A model generated the notes under the pieces. It did not search any database and was not told where the DNA came from. It worked only from the letters and a program-made list of their open reading frames with translations. Shown here in pieces: positions 20,001-29,339 of a DNA stretch of 32,712 nucleotides. The position numbers and the translations under genes are program-made. The DNA is from Micractinium sp. NFX-FRZ. Lineage: Eukaryota; Chlorophyta; Trebouxiophyceae; Chlorellales; Chlorellaceae. Location of the stretch: assembly GCA_029339195.1 (NCBI GenBank), contig JAPTJF010000586.1, forward strand, positions 1-32,712, read 5' to 3'. The stretch's first letter is position 1. Each line of letters opens with the position of its first letter.

Positions 20001-22802
20001 GCAGCACTGGATGGATGCTACTCGGCATTGTAGCACTGTGCCGATTAAACCACCCACACTGCTGCACTGTGCCTACCACACCACCAACATACGCCCTCCT
20101 GTGCTTTCACAAGTAGCACAACACATGCCCCCACCTGGATGACATCCTTCCTCTTGGCCACCAGGGTCACCAGACCGCCGATGACGATGAGGGAGGGGAA
20201 GGTCCAAGGCTTGGGCCAGTAGAAGGCCACCACTGCGGCGCCCGTGCACAGCACCTGCAGCAGCCGCCCCTTGCAGATGTTGCGCACCAGCGCCAGCGCA
20301 GCACCCGCTACGAGGGCAATACCCGCGGCCGCCAGGCCTGCGCGGCGGGGGAGAGGGTGGGGGCGGCAGGTGAGGGCGGGTGGGGGGTGAGGGAGGTGCT
20401 TGCGTGGCAAGGGAGGCCGGGGCTGGGCGGCAATGCGAGCGTTGCGCTGGTCAGTAACATGCGGAGGCAGCTGCTGCCGAGGCAGGGCCCAGTGGCCGCA
20501 TCAGACACGAGCTGGCACAAGCAGCCCCACAGACGCCACCACGGATGTAGCAGCTATGCCCCAAACACGCGCGTGCCCCAGTTGCTTTGTCTACTCAGTC
20601 GCGACAACTGCTCACATCCCCGAAAACAAGGGTTGAAACGGGGCCCACTTGCCTGCCACCAGCCCCTCCAGCCAGGCGGGTGGGTCGTCCAGGACCTTGG
20701 ACGCCACCCAACCTAGGATGGCCAGCGCCACCAGCCCCGGCCCCTGGAACAGGGCGCCCGACAGCAGGCCGCCCGACAGCCCCCTCTTCAGGACACCGAT
20801 GGCAAAGCCCATCTGGGTGGAGGTGGGGCCTGCAGCAGGATGAGACACAAACAGAGTTCAAGCACACGAGCAGGAGGGTACAGGGAAAGAGCGACAGGGC
20901 TAGACAGCTTTCAGGACGGCGATGGCAAAGCCCATCTGGGTGGAGGTGGGGCCTGCACAGACAGACGGCAAGCAAGGCACATCAGTTGGACGGGCAGCAG
21001 CGCAGGCGGCAAGAAGTTTACATGGGTTGAAGGCGGGGGCCGCTGCAGACGGGCTGGGGACGGCACGAGGGCGACGGCAGGGGCAGAGCACACAGGGAGT
21101 GGAGTCCTGCTGCATGCACTCATTGCTGTGCACTCCGCATGCTGCTGAGGTGTCGGGGGTACCGGCACTTTGCAAGATGCACCCGGCATTCACCGCCTGA
21201 GTGTTAACCACACAACGCAGCGCGGTGCCGCACCCGCCCGGCACGCATTGTCCCAGCATCAGCCACACACAACGCAGGGAGCGGCATCGACACGTGATGC
21301 CTTGCTCTGGCATGAGCAGCGCTACACCACACATCTTGCAAGCTTGGCACGGCGCACCCACCTGGCATGCACTGCCCCAGCATGAGCAGCGCGAAACAGG
21401 ATGTCACGCAAGTTTGGTGCAGCACCCACCTGGCATGCACTGCCCCAGCATGAGCAGCTCCGTGAACACGATGTAGGTGCACCACCGCAGCTTGTCAACA
21501 AAAAGCTGCAGGCGAGGAAGAAAGGACAACAGAGGGAGGGGTGTGGAGGGTGGGCGGAGTGATCACCGACAGGGCGGGTTGTACCCATATTCGCAGCTGC
21601 ACCCACGCACACAAAACAGCTCTGCAGCTGCGCATACACAGCTGCACACACAAGGAGGCAGGGGCATGGGCCACCGGGGGCAGGCACTCCTCGCCAAGTC
21701 AGCGCCCCAAATGCTGCCAGCAAGCTGGCAAATGTGACAGGCATTGTCTCCCCCGTGCGTCTCACCTTTTGGAACATGGCTGCGGGGCGATGGTGGTGAT
21801 GTGGCGGTGGTGGTGGTAGAGGTTGGTGGGTGCAGGGGGCATTGGGGGAGCGGCGTGGAAGAGTGAGTGCATGGCAATCAGCACCTGCCCAGCTGGCAGG
21901 AGGTGACGGGAGGCAGCCTTCTGCGGTGCACCCAAGCGCTTGCTGCCAGCTGCTTGCTGGCACACGCTACGGTGTCCCTGGCGCCCCCAGTGTGCCCACA
22001 TTGTGTGGCCCCGCCCCGGCGCCCCGGCTAGCTACGCTCTGCTTGGGTAGCTGTGTGGACAGCCACACACAGCATGACGTCATGCAGCTGCCGGCCACGG
22101 GCTGGCCGTGCCCACCCCCTCCTCCTCCTCCCACTCCCACCACAGGCGTGCCCCTCACCGACGTGGGCCGCGGGCCCGCCAAATGCCGTGAAGCCCAGCA
22201 CTCCAAAGTGCTTGGCAATCTCCCGATAAGTGGCTGGGTTCACTACAGGCTCTACCGCAGCCTCCTCACTGGCGGTTTGCTCCCCCGCCTTGTCGCTGCC
22301 GCTGCTGCCGTTGGCGGCGCCGTTGGAGGCGGCACCTGGCGCGCTGCCCGGGTCCTGCTCGGGGCGGAACCGGGGGGAAGCAGTGTGAGCAGGGGGCGTT
22401 CAGTTGTGGATTGGGACTGAGGGGAGGAGGGAGGATGGGAGGCTACAACGCAAGCGGGGACCGGTGTGAGATGGCTGCCATTGGATGCGTGGGTCTTGTC
22501 GGCGTGCCTTGGGGCAGGCCTGGCAGAGCAGCATGTGCTCCGCCCCTCCGTTCGTCCTGCTCGGACCTGTGTTGTGAGGGACACAGCATGCCCTTCTTGG
22601 CTACGGGAAAAGATGGGTTGATGAAGAACCAGCTTCCCACCTGGGCACCGCTGCCGCCGTTGGCGGCTCCCTGGTGGTGGCGGTGCGTCAGGCCGCTTGG
22701 TGCAACTTCGATGCTGCGCCGCGGCTGCTCATCGCTGTCTACGCTTTGCCCCGCCTCCACGTCCACGGGCGCCTCCCCTGGCCGGTCCTCCACACCGACC
22801 AT
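17033..22802 (-). CDS. Chromate (CHR family) transporter, two-domain (13 exons, 521 aa)
   Basis: Model: complement(17033-17086, 17442-17628, 17911-17992, 18275-18425, 18868-18936, 19247-19336, 19733-19837, 20135-20337, 20653-20829, 21430-21505, 21766-21779, 22159-22354, 22641-22802), 1566 nt. The ATG at 22802 is in a strong context (AACATGG). About 90 acidic, low-complexity residues precede CHR domain 1, with the family signatures GFTAFGGPAAHV (about 105-116) and CMPGPTSTQMGFAIG (about 146-160). Domain 2 carries FYRTGSIIFGGGQ (about 329-341) and AMPGPLFNFAAYLG (about 384-397). Many hydrophobic helices indicate an integral membrane protein. Known two-domain CHR proteins move chromate (or sulfate-like oxyanions) across the membrane, giving export-based resistance in bacteria; the substrate in algae is not settled. 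A 14-nt microexon (21766-21779) is required to join AAHV to MFQK. One intron uses a GC donor (20651-20652). Several introns contain copies of adjoining exon edges. Confidence 0.93.
18167..18197 (-). repeat. Intronic copy of transporter exon 18275-18425 (3' edge)
   Basis: 28 of 31 bases match 18275-18305, offset exactly 108 bp. The copy ends in a GC-type donor (GCGAGC at 18161-18166). The 108-nt interval from the real donor is open in frame. Confidence 0.85.
18515..18537 (-). repeat. Intronic copy of transporter exon 18275-18425 (5' edge)
   Basis: 21 of 23 bases match 18403-18425, offset 112 bp; translated similarity (VCTYAPDSC against VCTDAPDSW) continues further. No acceptor AG remains at the copy. 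Confidence 0.75.
19009..19050 (-). repeat. Intronic copy of transporter exon 18868-18936 (5' edge with acceptor)
   Basis: 36 of 42 bases match 18901-18942, offset exactly 108 bp, with CTGCAG acceptor intact. The 108-nt interval is open and in frame with the exon. Confidence 0.87.
19137..19231. repeat. Purely intronic tandem duplication, 49-bp period
   Basis: acaggcgccagcatgaca... ending acacggggggccc occurs at 19137-19182 and 19186-19231 in the transporter intron 18937-19246. Confidence 0.9.
19571..19594. repeat. (CGCAG)n tandem repeat in a transporter intron
   Basis: Four perfect cgcag units and a partial fifth, inside the intron 19337-19732. Confidence 0.85.
20912..20957 (-). repeat. Intronic copy of transporter exon 20653-20829 (5' edge with acceptor)
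   Basis: 44 of 46 bases match 20789-20834, offset 123 bp, acceptor intact. Use of this acceptor would soon meet a TAG stop (VLKAV then stop). Confidence 0.92.
21165..21398 (-). repeat. Array of decayed copies of a transporter exon-donor junction
   Basis: The junction of exon 21430-21505 with its GTGGGT donor (LLMLGQCMPG) recurs in the downstream intron: a near-identical copy at about 21344-21390 (offset 68), a weaker one at about 21290-21320, another at about 21225-21262, and a faint trace near 21170. Minus-strand frames read ALLMLGQCMPGG and LMLGQCVPGG. Confidence 0.8.
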
Positions 22803-23459
22803 GTTGAGCTCGCTCGACTCCCGCTGCAGAAGCGTTGACCGGTGGTATAGACTTGCACAATTGCGCGGAGAAGGATACACACAGGGGAGAGTTGTGGCGC
22901 GGAGTGCGCGAAGCGCCGCCACTCAAGTGCCAGCACCAACTAGCACGCACTCTGCGTCTGTAGTGATTGGCACGGCAACGGCGGGGCTGCGCTTGGTGAC
23001 GCAGACGTCCCAGGTTGCAAATGTGCCAAGTTGGGAGATGCTTTGAAAGATGCCTGCCTGCCGCTGCAGGGACCGCCGCCGCCACCCCAAACCACAGCTC
23101 CATGGTTTTCTCTCCTAACTGATGTGAACAGGGGGCGAGGAAAGCCGGAGGCACTCGTGATATGTTGGGCGTGGTACATAGTGCGGCACAGGCTTGCCTC
23201 CCTGCCCTGGTGCGGCAGCTGGGGCCATGCGCAACAGCGGCAGCGGGAGGCAAGGCGATGCAGCCGGGCCTCGGCATGGCAAGGCAGCCTTGGTATAGGA
23301 ACAAATGCAGGACAGATGGGAAATGAAACACTCGCCGCGTCGGGCATGGGTGCGGCATGTGCATGTGTGGGCCGTGAAATTTGAGGCGCGAGTGGCTGCG
23401 GCGGTACCGCTTGGGCTGTCTCGCGCCAAGCCCCCTTTCTACTCCAGGAGCCTCCCTGC
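22803..23459. other. Intergenic region between the transporter and the proline-rich gene
   Basis: Holds the transporter's promoter/5' UTR and the 3' UTR of the upstream minus-strand gene (stop 23460). A CTGCAG acceptor-like site at about 22837-22842 could end a 5' UTR intron. No coding exon, TATAAA or minus-strand TGTAA was found. Confidence 0.5.
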
Positions 23460-26400
23460 TCAGCTCTTGCCGCCGCCGCCAAAGAGCTTCTTGAGGCTGC
23501 GGGAGCGGCTGGGCTTCGTGTTGACCGATGGCGGTGGGGAGGAAAGCTCGCTGCCAGTCATGAGGCTGCACCCAGGGGGGCAGGGGAAGACACGAACAGG
23601 TCAGCTCGGTAGCAGGCGGCGGGTGAACCACAGGCGCGGATGGCAAGGGGCTCGGCGTACAAGACCCGCGGGTGCGCTGCGCCGAACTGTAACCAGCTGT
23701 TGCGTTCCACCCCTCCGACAGGCGAGCACCAACGCCCAACGCCCCCTTACTGCCCACCCTCTGCCAGCTCAAGCCAGTGGCCCCCACTGTGTCATCCTGT
23801 GCCCAGCGCAAGCCCGGGCAGCTGTGCTGCCTGGCTGGGAAGCAAGGGTTCACCTGTGGTCAGGGCTCTCCCGGCCCAGGCCAGTCTCAGAGGCAGGCGT
23901 GCCGCGGCCGACTGCAGAAGGGGGAGGGAAGGCACGGTCACACATCAAACGCCATTTCGTGCTCAGCAGGGGGCAGGCGCAGCAGCATGCCCGTGGAGCG
24001 GAAAGGACGGCAGCAGAAGGCAGCGAAAGGCGCGCCTCTCCTGTGCCCCCTCTGTCCCGCGTGCCACCCCGCAGGCGCCGCCCGCCGCTGCCCGCACCTC
24101 CTTTTGCAGGGCCCCTCCCCTGTTTGGCCCCAAGCAAGCAGCACCCCTGGAAGCCCTCAGCACTCACAGCTCTTCTTGCTGCTGAAGGAGCGCTGCGGGC
24201 TGGCGGCCTGCTGCGAAAACTGCCGGTCCTGCATCTCCAAAAAGGAGGGGCCGCTGCTGGCAGCCGCCTGCCGCGCCGTCGCCTCCTCCGTCCGCCGCAT
24301 GCTCTCCTGCACAGGCGCAGGAGGGGGGGCGGCAGCAGCCAGGGCGGGGCGGTGAGCGGGGTGGACGCGGCAGCGGGGGAGTGCGGACAGAAGCCGGGTG
24401 ATGAGCGGGACGGCAGCGGCAGCAGCGGTCAAGAGCAGCAGCAGCTGCGGCGGCAGCAGCAATGCACAGCAGCAGCAGCGGCAGCAGCAGCAGCGGTGAG
24501 CAGCAGCAGCAGGCAGCAGCTTGCAAGCCTGAGCAGGCTGCTGACCCGCCCCACCTGCATGCGTGCGCTGTACATCTGGCGCCACTTGGACTCCGGCTCC
24601 AGCGCGGGGTCTGCCCGGCGGGACATCGTGCGCTGCTTGGCGGCGTTGTTGATGGCGCGCTCGCGGCGGCACGACACAAACACGGAGATCGCTGCGGGGG
24701 CAGCAGGGAGGGGTGGGAGGAGGAGGAAGGGGCAGGGGTGAGGGCGATGGTGGGATGCCAGGTGTGCGTGAGAGTGTGTGCATGCTGGCTCGGCCGGCTG
24801 TTTGGCGGCGGCTCAAAAAGCAGCAGCGGATGCGCTTGCACAGGGTTGTATGTAAAGGTGGTGGTCTCTGCTTCTTTGCGGCATGCACAGCATGCGCCGC
24901 AGGCGCGACTGGTCACAGGCAATGCGCTGCTCGGCTGGTGGGCACCAGGAGTACGGCTGCAGCAGCGGTGGCGGCGGCAGCAGAGCCGCAGCAGGTGTGG
25001 CAGCAGCAGCAGCAGCAGCGGCGGCGGCAGCAGCAGCAGCAGCGTGCGCACCAACGATGATGGCGGCGAGGCCAGCACAGCCGCCGACCACAATCCCTAC
25101 GATTGCGCCGGTGCTGAGGCCGTCGCTGCTGCTGCTGGTGTTGGCTGAACCGTCGGCGCCTGCCTCGGCGGATGCCACCACAGCGCCCGTATCATGGAAG
25201 CGGATGGCGGTGGTGTCGCAGGACACTGTAAGGTGCGGAGGCAGGGAGGGGCGGAGGCACGGTCAGGGCGCGGTGCAGCGGTGGAGCGGGACGTTTTGCT
25301 CGCCTTGGTACATGCACGTGTCGAGGCTGGCAGGCGGCGCAGCGCTTGCGCCTTGCACGGGGCGGGCAGCACGCAGGGCAGCTGCCAGAGGACATGTCGC
25401 ATGCATGTGCGTACACAAGGCACTCCTAAAGGCACTCCTAAAGGCACTCCTAAAGGCACTCCTGCAGGTTGCCTCCGCGGGCCCTCCTCCTTTCTACGCA
25501 TGCCATGCGGGCAGGAAGGCACATGTGCCAGCCTCCCGCCAACCCAGCCAGCCAGCAGGCCGGGCCGCTGCAAACCGCGCTCACCTCCGCTGCTCTCCAA
25601 CTCCTTGCACAGCGCCCCGTCGTTGGAAACCGTGAGCAGGTTCAGTTTGATTGTCTCCACGCCGCCAGCGGGCACAGCGCAGTCGGCAAACACGTACACA
25701 CCGTCTGCAGCAGCGGGGCGAGAGAGCATGGGTCGCTCAGGGACCAGGCCAGGAAGCGCAATGTGCATGTGACACTCAGAGCATGCGCAGGTGGCCAGGG
25801 CATGCACCCCAGCAGCAGTGTAATGAGGGAACAATAGGTAGGGTCAGGGGGGTAGGGATGCGCAGAGGCAGGCCGCCCTCTTTTGGTGCATGCCTGCACC
25901 GCGGCTGGACGGCAGGCACGGGCAAGTGCTGCCTACGAGTGCGGCCGCCGCACTCCCCCCCTGCTGCGGACAGCTTGCTTGGCGCAGGCAGACAAACATG
26001 CAGCAGAGCAGGTTGAGATGGGTGCAGGCTGTCCGGCAGGCAGGCAGACAAGCAGGCAGGGTCGCACCGGCGTTGAGGGGCGTGACGGGGACGTCTGTGG
26101 GCCACCAGATGCCGCCGCCCTCCTCGGTGGCACGGGTGTATGAGGGCACCTCGGAAGCTCCTGCCTGCTCCACCCCCTGCCTGTAGCTGCACGGCAACAG
26201 AAGGTGCGCAGGAGCAGGCATGCTTGTAGACGGGGCATGCCGCAGGTGTCACGCGCTCGCTTGCCACCCGCGCCAGGCACCAGCACACGGCCGCCCGTTT
26301 GACGCTGCCAGCACACGCGGCAGGCGCGGCACCCAGAAGAGATGGCAGCACCTCATCGGCACTAGCAGCAGAAGAAGGTGACTGAGCTGGGGGCAAAGCA

Positions 26401-27946
26401 CTCGGCAAGCGAGGGAAACTTGGCACGGTAGCAGCAAGCAGGCCTTGGGACTCACCGGCAGTTGCAGCAGAGGGCGGTGCCGGAGCCAGAGGTGAAGACT
26501 TCAGGATAAACGTGAGCGTCCTGCTTGCCCGTGACCTTCTTTTCGCACTCGGCTGCAAGTCAGGGGCATTGTAAAAGAATCAAGGCAGGGGCATTGTTTG
26601 CATGCCGTTGCGGGCATGCACACGAGCCTTTTACTGATGGCATGCCTTTTACTGATGCCAGTCTGCTGTATGGCGGGCGTGCACAGGAGAAGCAACACGA
26701 GGACTCCTGGACACCAGGCGGGCTGGCACATGGCTGCGAGCAGCCCGCAGGCCCAACCCTGCGCCCCGGCGGCCGCCAGAGCAGCACCCCCTCTGCCTGC
26801 ACTGCATCGAGTGCAGATGACGGCAGCATCCTGTGTCACCCACCTGTGCACTCAGCCTGCGAAGCCACCACAAACTCTTTATCCCCCGGGCAGGTGGCCT
26901 CGAGAAGGCCGCGTGAGAATGATGCACGGTGCCGCGTGCTCCCTGCTGCCGCCGCACCAAAGCGCAGCAGCTGCCGGCGCAGGCTCCGCCGCCGGTTGTC
27001 GCCCTGCTGCTGCTGTTGCTGCTGCTGCCGCTTGTTGTGCCTGCCATTCCCTCCGTTCCCGTTGTTGTTGTTGCCGCCCCCATTCCCATCGGCTGGCCCA
27101 CCGCCGTCGGTGTTGCCGGCTCGCGCCTGCTGCTGTGCTGGCGCCTCCGCAGGCGGTGGGCTGGGCACGGGCGAGAAGCTGGGCACAGCAGTCTTGCCGT
27201 TTGGCACGGGTGAGATGCCGGGAGCAGCTGGGCGCTGGGCCCGGAACGTGTAGTTGTAAGGTGTGGAGTAGCGGGACAGCACGGCCACCACGCTCTGCGC
27301 AGGAGCAACCCGGTGGGCAAGAAGACAAGAAGAAAGCGAGTCGGCGGGTGGCTGGCGGAGGTGGGCACCTGTGGTGCTCCACTACAGTACGGCAGCAAGG
27401 GCACGGCAATGTGCACAGCACTGCAGTCAAGGCAGAGGGGAGGCCAGCAAGCTGGGAGGTGTGTGTCAAAACATTGTTGTTGGAAGCGGGGGCAGGTGTC
27501 AGCCGCCGCACCTGCTCCTGCTCCGGGCTGAGGGTGAGGGGTCCGCCGGTGATCTGCAAGATGAGTTTCAGCGTTGTGGTGGGAACCTCTGGGGGCGGGG
27601 GCGGCATCGCTGGTGGCGGGGGAGACTCCAGCGGCGCTGCAGCCGGCGGCGAAGCCATCGGCTCGGGCGAGGGCGAGGGCGAGGGCTCTAGAGTGGGAGC
27701 CGGGGCGGGCTCTGCTGGCGGCGACTCGGGCGGTGGCTGGGGCCCCGCATCCGGCTGCGGCGCCGGCGGCGACTTTGCTGCCCTGGGAGGCCTGGACGGC
27801 TTGGGTGACCTGGGGGGCTTGGGTGGCCTGGCCTTGGGTGGCGGCGGTGCCGCCTCGTCCTGTGCCGCCCCCGCTAAAGTCACCGCCCCCGCCAGTAGCA
27901 GGAGCAGCAGCGGCGCCAGCAGCAGCCGCTGGCGCTGCACAGCCAT
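23460..27946 (-). CDS. Proline-rich type I membrane protein (9 exons, about 593 aa)
   Basis: Model: complement(23460-23565, 24164-24306, 24555-24691, 25052-25225, 25585-25704, 26068-26186, 26456-26552, 26844-27294, 27512-27946), 1782 nt. The ATG at 27946 starts a signal peptide (LLLAPLLLLLLAGAVTLAGA). A Pro/Ser/Glu-rich stalk (about 32-122) follows, then a small domain continuing across the first splice (TLKLILQITG ... VVAVLSRYSTPYNY), an Asn/Gly and poly-Gln stretch of 8 Q, and a Cys-containing ectodomain (about 280-420, including ALCCNCR and CDTTAIRF). One transmembrane helix (about 447-472, GAIVGIVVGGCAGLAAIIV) is followed by basic CRRER and a Ser/Lys-rich cytosolic tail ending KKLFGGGGKS. 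This plan resembles algal proline-rich/pherophorin-like surface proteins, but no named family is certain; its role as a wall-linked or sensor protein is inferred. The last splice is ambiguous: the frame-keeping donor is GTGCTG, whereas a better GTGAGT four bases upstream in the transcript would end the protein at 559 aa. Confidence 0.72.
24420..24535. repeat. CAG/CTG-rich microsatellite region in an intron
   Basis: Interrupted (CAG)n within the intron 24307-24554 of the proline-rich gene. Confidence 0.8.
24958..25048. repeat. Interrupted (GCA/GCG)n repeat directly after a splice donor
   Basis: On the transcript the donor GTGCGC (25046-25051) runs straight into CTG/CCG repeats. Read as protein this would be poly-Ala, but the splice join at 25052 restores the membrane helix (AAIIV to AISVF), so the repeat is intronic. 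Confidence 0.8.
25419..25463. repeat. Tandem repeat, about 3.75 x 12 bp
   Basis: The unit ggcactcctaaa repeats in the intron 25226-25584 of the proline-rich gene. Confidence 0.92.
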
Positions 27947-29339
27947 AGCCTCAAGAACAACCCTGCAGCAGCCGGAAAGAAAGTGTTTGGCACATGCTGG
28001 TGTTCTTGAGCAGGTGTGGCGGTGGCAGGGCGGTGGTGGTCGCCGGCGGCGCCGGGCACTCGGGGAGGGGAGCGGCGGCAGGGACACCAGCCACCCACCT
28101 GCTCCGCCCGAGCGGCCGGCGCCGGCTCGTGCATCGTGACAATGCTCACTCACACCGATAAACGCGCATGAAGGATCCCTGGGCTGCGTCCTTCCCTCTC
28201 ACCCCGCAATCTGAAATGACGCGTTGCTGCACTTTCCCCCGAGCGGGAGCACCCCCAATGGCGGCCAATTGTAGCTCTCAGACAGCGGCGCACCTGAAGA
28301 CACCACGGAGGGCTGGCTATCCCGGCTTGAAAGTTGTGCTGACCCCACCAGATGCGCGGCTCACAATAGAAGCCCTGCCTGCCAGCACGTGGCAGCCTGC
28401 GTGCTCGTAGGATGCCAGCACCACTTCTAACAGGCAGCGAAGGGCCCAGCGAACCAATTGATGTCACCGACTGTTTTCTGACTCGGACTTTCCACCGGAG
28501 CCCTGCCGAATTTTCATGCAGCTTGTTTGTGACAAAAGCGCTCTTTTTCAGGTCATGTTTTCGCTCCGTCAGCTTTGATACAGCATACTGCACCTCGTGG
28601 GACCGCAGATCTTACCACCGCGCGTGTGGCACGGCGTTGGCACCTGCCGCCCGGGTTTGCGTTGACCAGCTCCCCCATGATGGAGCGCTGTGGATGGGAG
28701 CGGGCACTGCAGGGGAGGCGCTAGCCGAAGGCATACACGGATGCATCTGGCGCACAGAGTGGTCACCGCGCCCTGGGTTGCAACCTGCTAGCAAGCGGCC
28801 AGTAAACGGCGGTCGTCGGGGCAGGCAAGTGGCGCGCTGCAGCAGGCCCCCAGGTTGAGCTCAACACTGAGCTGGAGTGTGATGAAGCTGCAGTTGACCA
28901 GGAAGCGGCTACATGAGCCTTGTGTCAGTGCGGCAGAGTTGTTATGACTGAGCGGAGCTGCAGTACTCAGCGCAGGCGACGCTGGGAGCAGTCGACGCCG
29001 CCCATGGGCGTCCCGCTTGCATTGCTGCAGGAACGGCGGATGTAGGTGTTGTGCGGCAATGACAGGTGTGGCAGGCAGGCAGACCGTCTGCGCTGCGTCC
29101 GACCTTGCCAGGGCTCCTAGATGGAAGGACACACGCACCCATTCCCGTAGGTGAGAGCGCCTCCAGCTGCTGGGCGGCAGCGGTACCAGCGGCGGGAGCC
29201 GCGGCACGCTGCGACGCCCTCAGCATGGCTTGCATGGAGGATACCGCGTGGGGAAGCCGACATCCCTTGGCCAAATCGCTTCGGTCCTCACCGAACACCA
29301 TTCCGATCAAACAACCCAATTTTCCAGCGCGAGTAAAAT
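27947..29339. other. Divergent intergenic region, possibly with a small gene
   Basis: 1.4 kb between opposite start codons. The part 28430-28620 is markedly AT-richer and probably promoter. On the minus strand, a possible small gene: a presequence-like exon (MQAMLRASQRAAAPAAG, starting 29235) ending near a GTGCGT donor at about 29142, and a stretch near 28640-28690 reading RSIMGELVNANPGGR between plausible splice sites. I could not connect them in phase, so no gene is called. Confidence 0.4.

Noticed and set aside
21165..21460. CRISPR-like repeat array
   Set aside because: The repeats are decayed copies of an adjacent exon edge, vary in length and lack unique spacers; the genome is eukaryotic.
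23305..24741. Plus-strand open frame of 478 codons
   Set aside because: Antisense to spliced minus-strand exons; low-complexity composition and no recognisable domain.
24958..25048. Poly-alanine tract as part of the membrane protein
   Set aside because: The donor at 25046-25051 precedes it, and splicing to 24691 restores a continuous membrane helix and positive-charged flank; the repeat is therefore intronic.
26598..28139. Long plus-strand open frame (513 codons) opposite the proline-rich gene
   Set aside because: It runs through both exons and introns of a well-supported minus-strand gene, is Gly/Ala/Arg-rich without domain features, and is expected when the sense strand has G/C at third positions.
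28150..28593. Minus-strand frame of 147 codons upstream of the proline-rich gene
   Set aside because: It starts at a non-ATG region, lies in an AT-rich promoter-like stretch and shows no domain or splice support.
28412..28858. Plus-strand frame of 148 codons
   Set aside because: Composition changes along the frame, no motif, and it crosses the AT-rich probable promoter.
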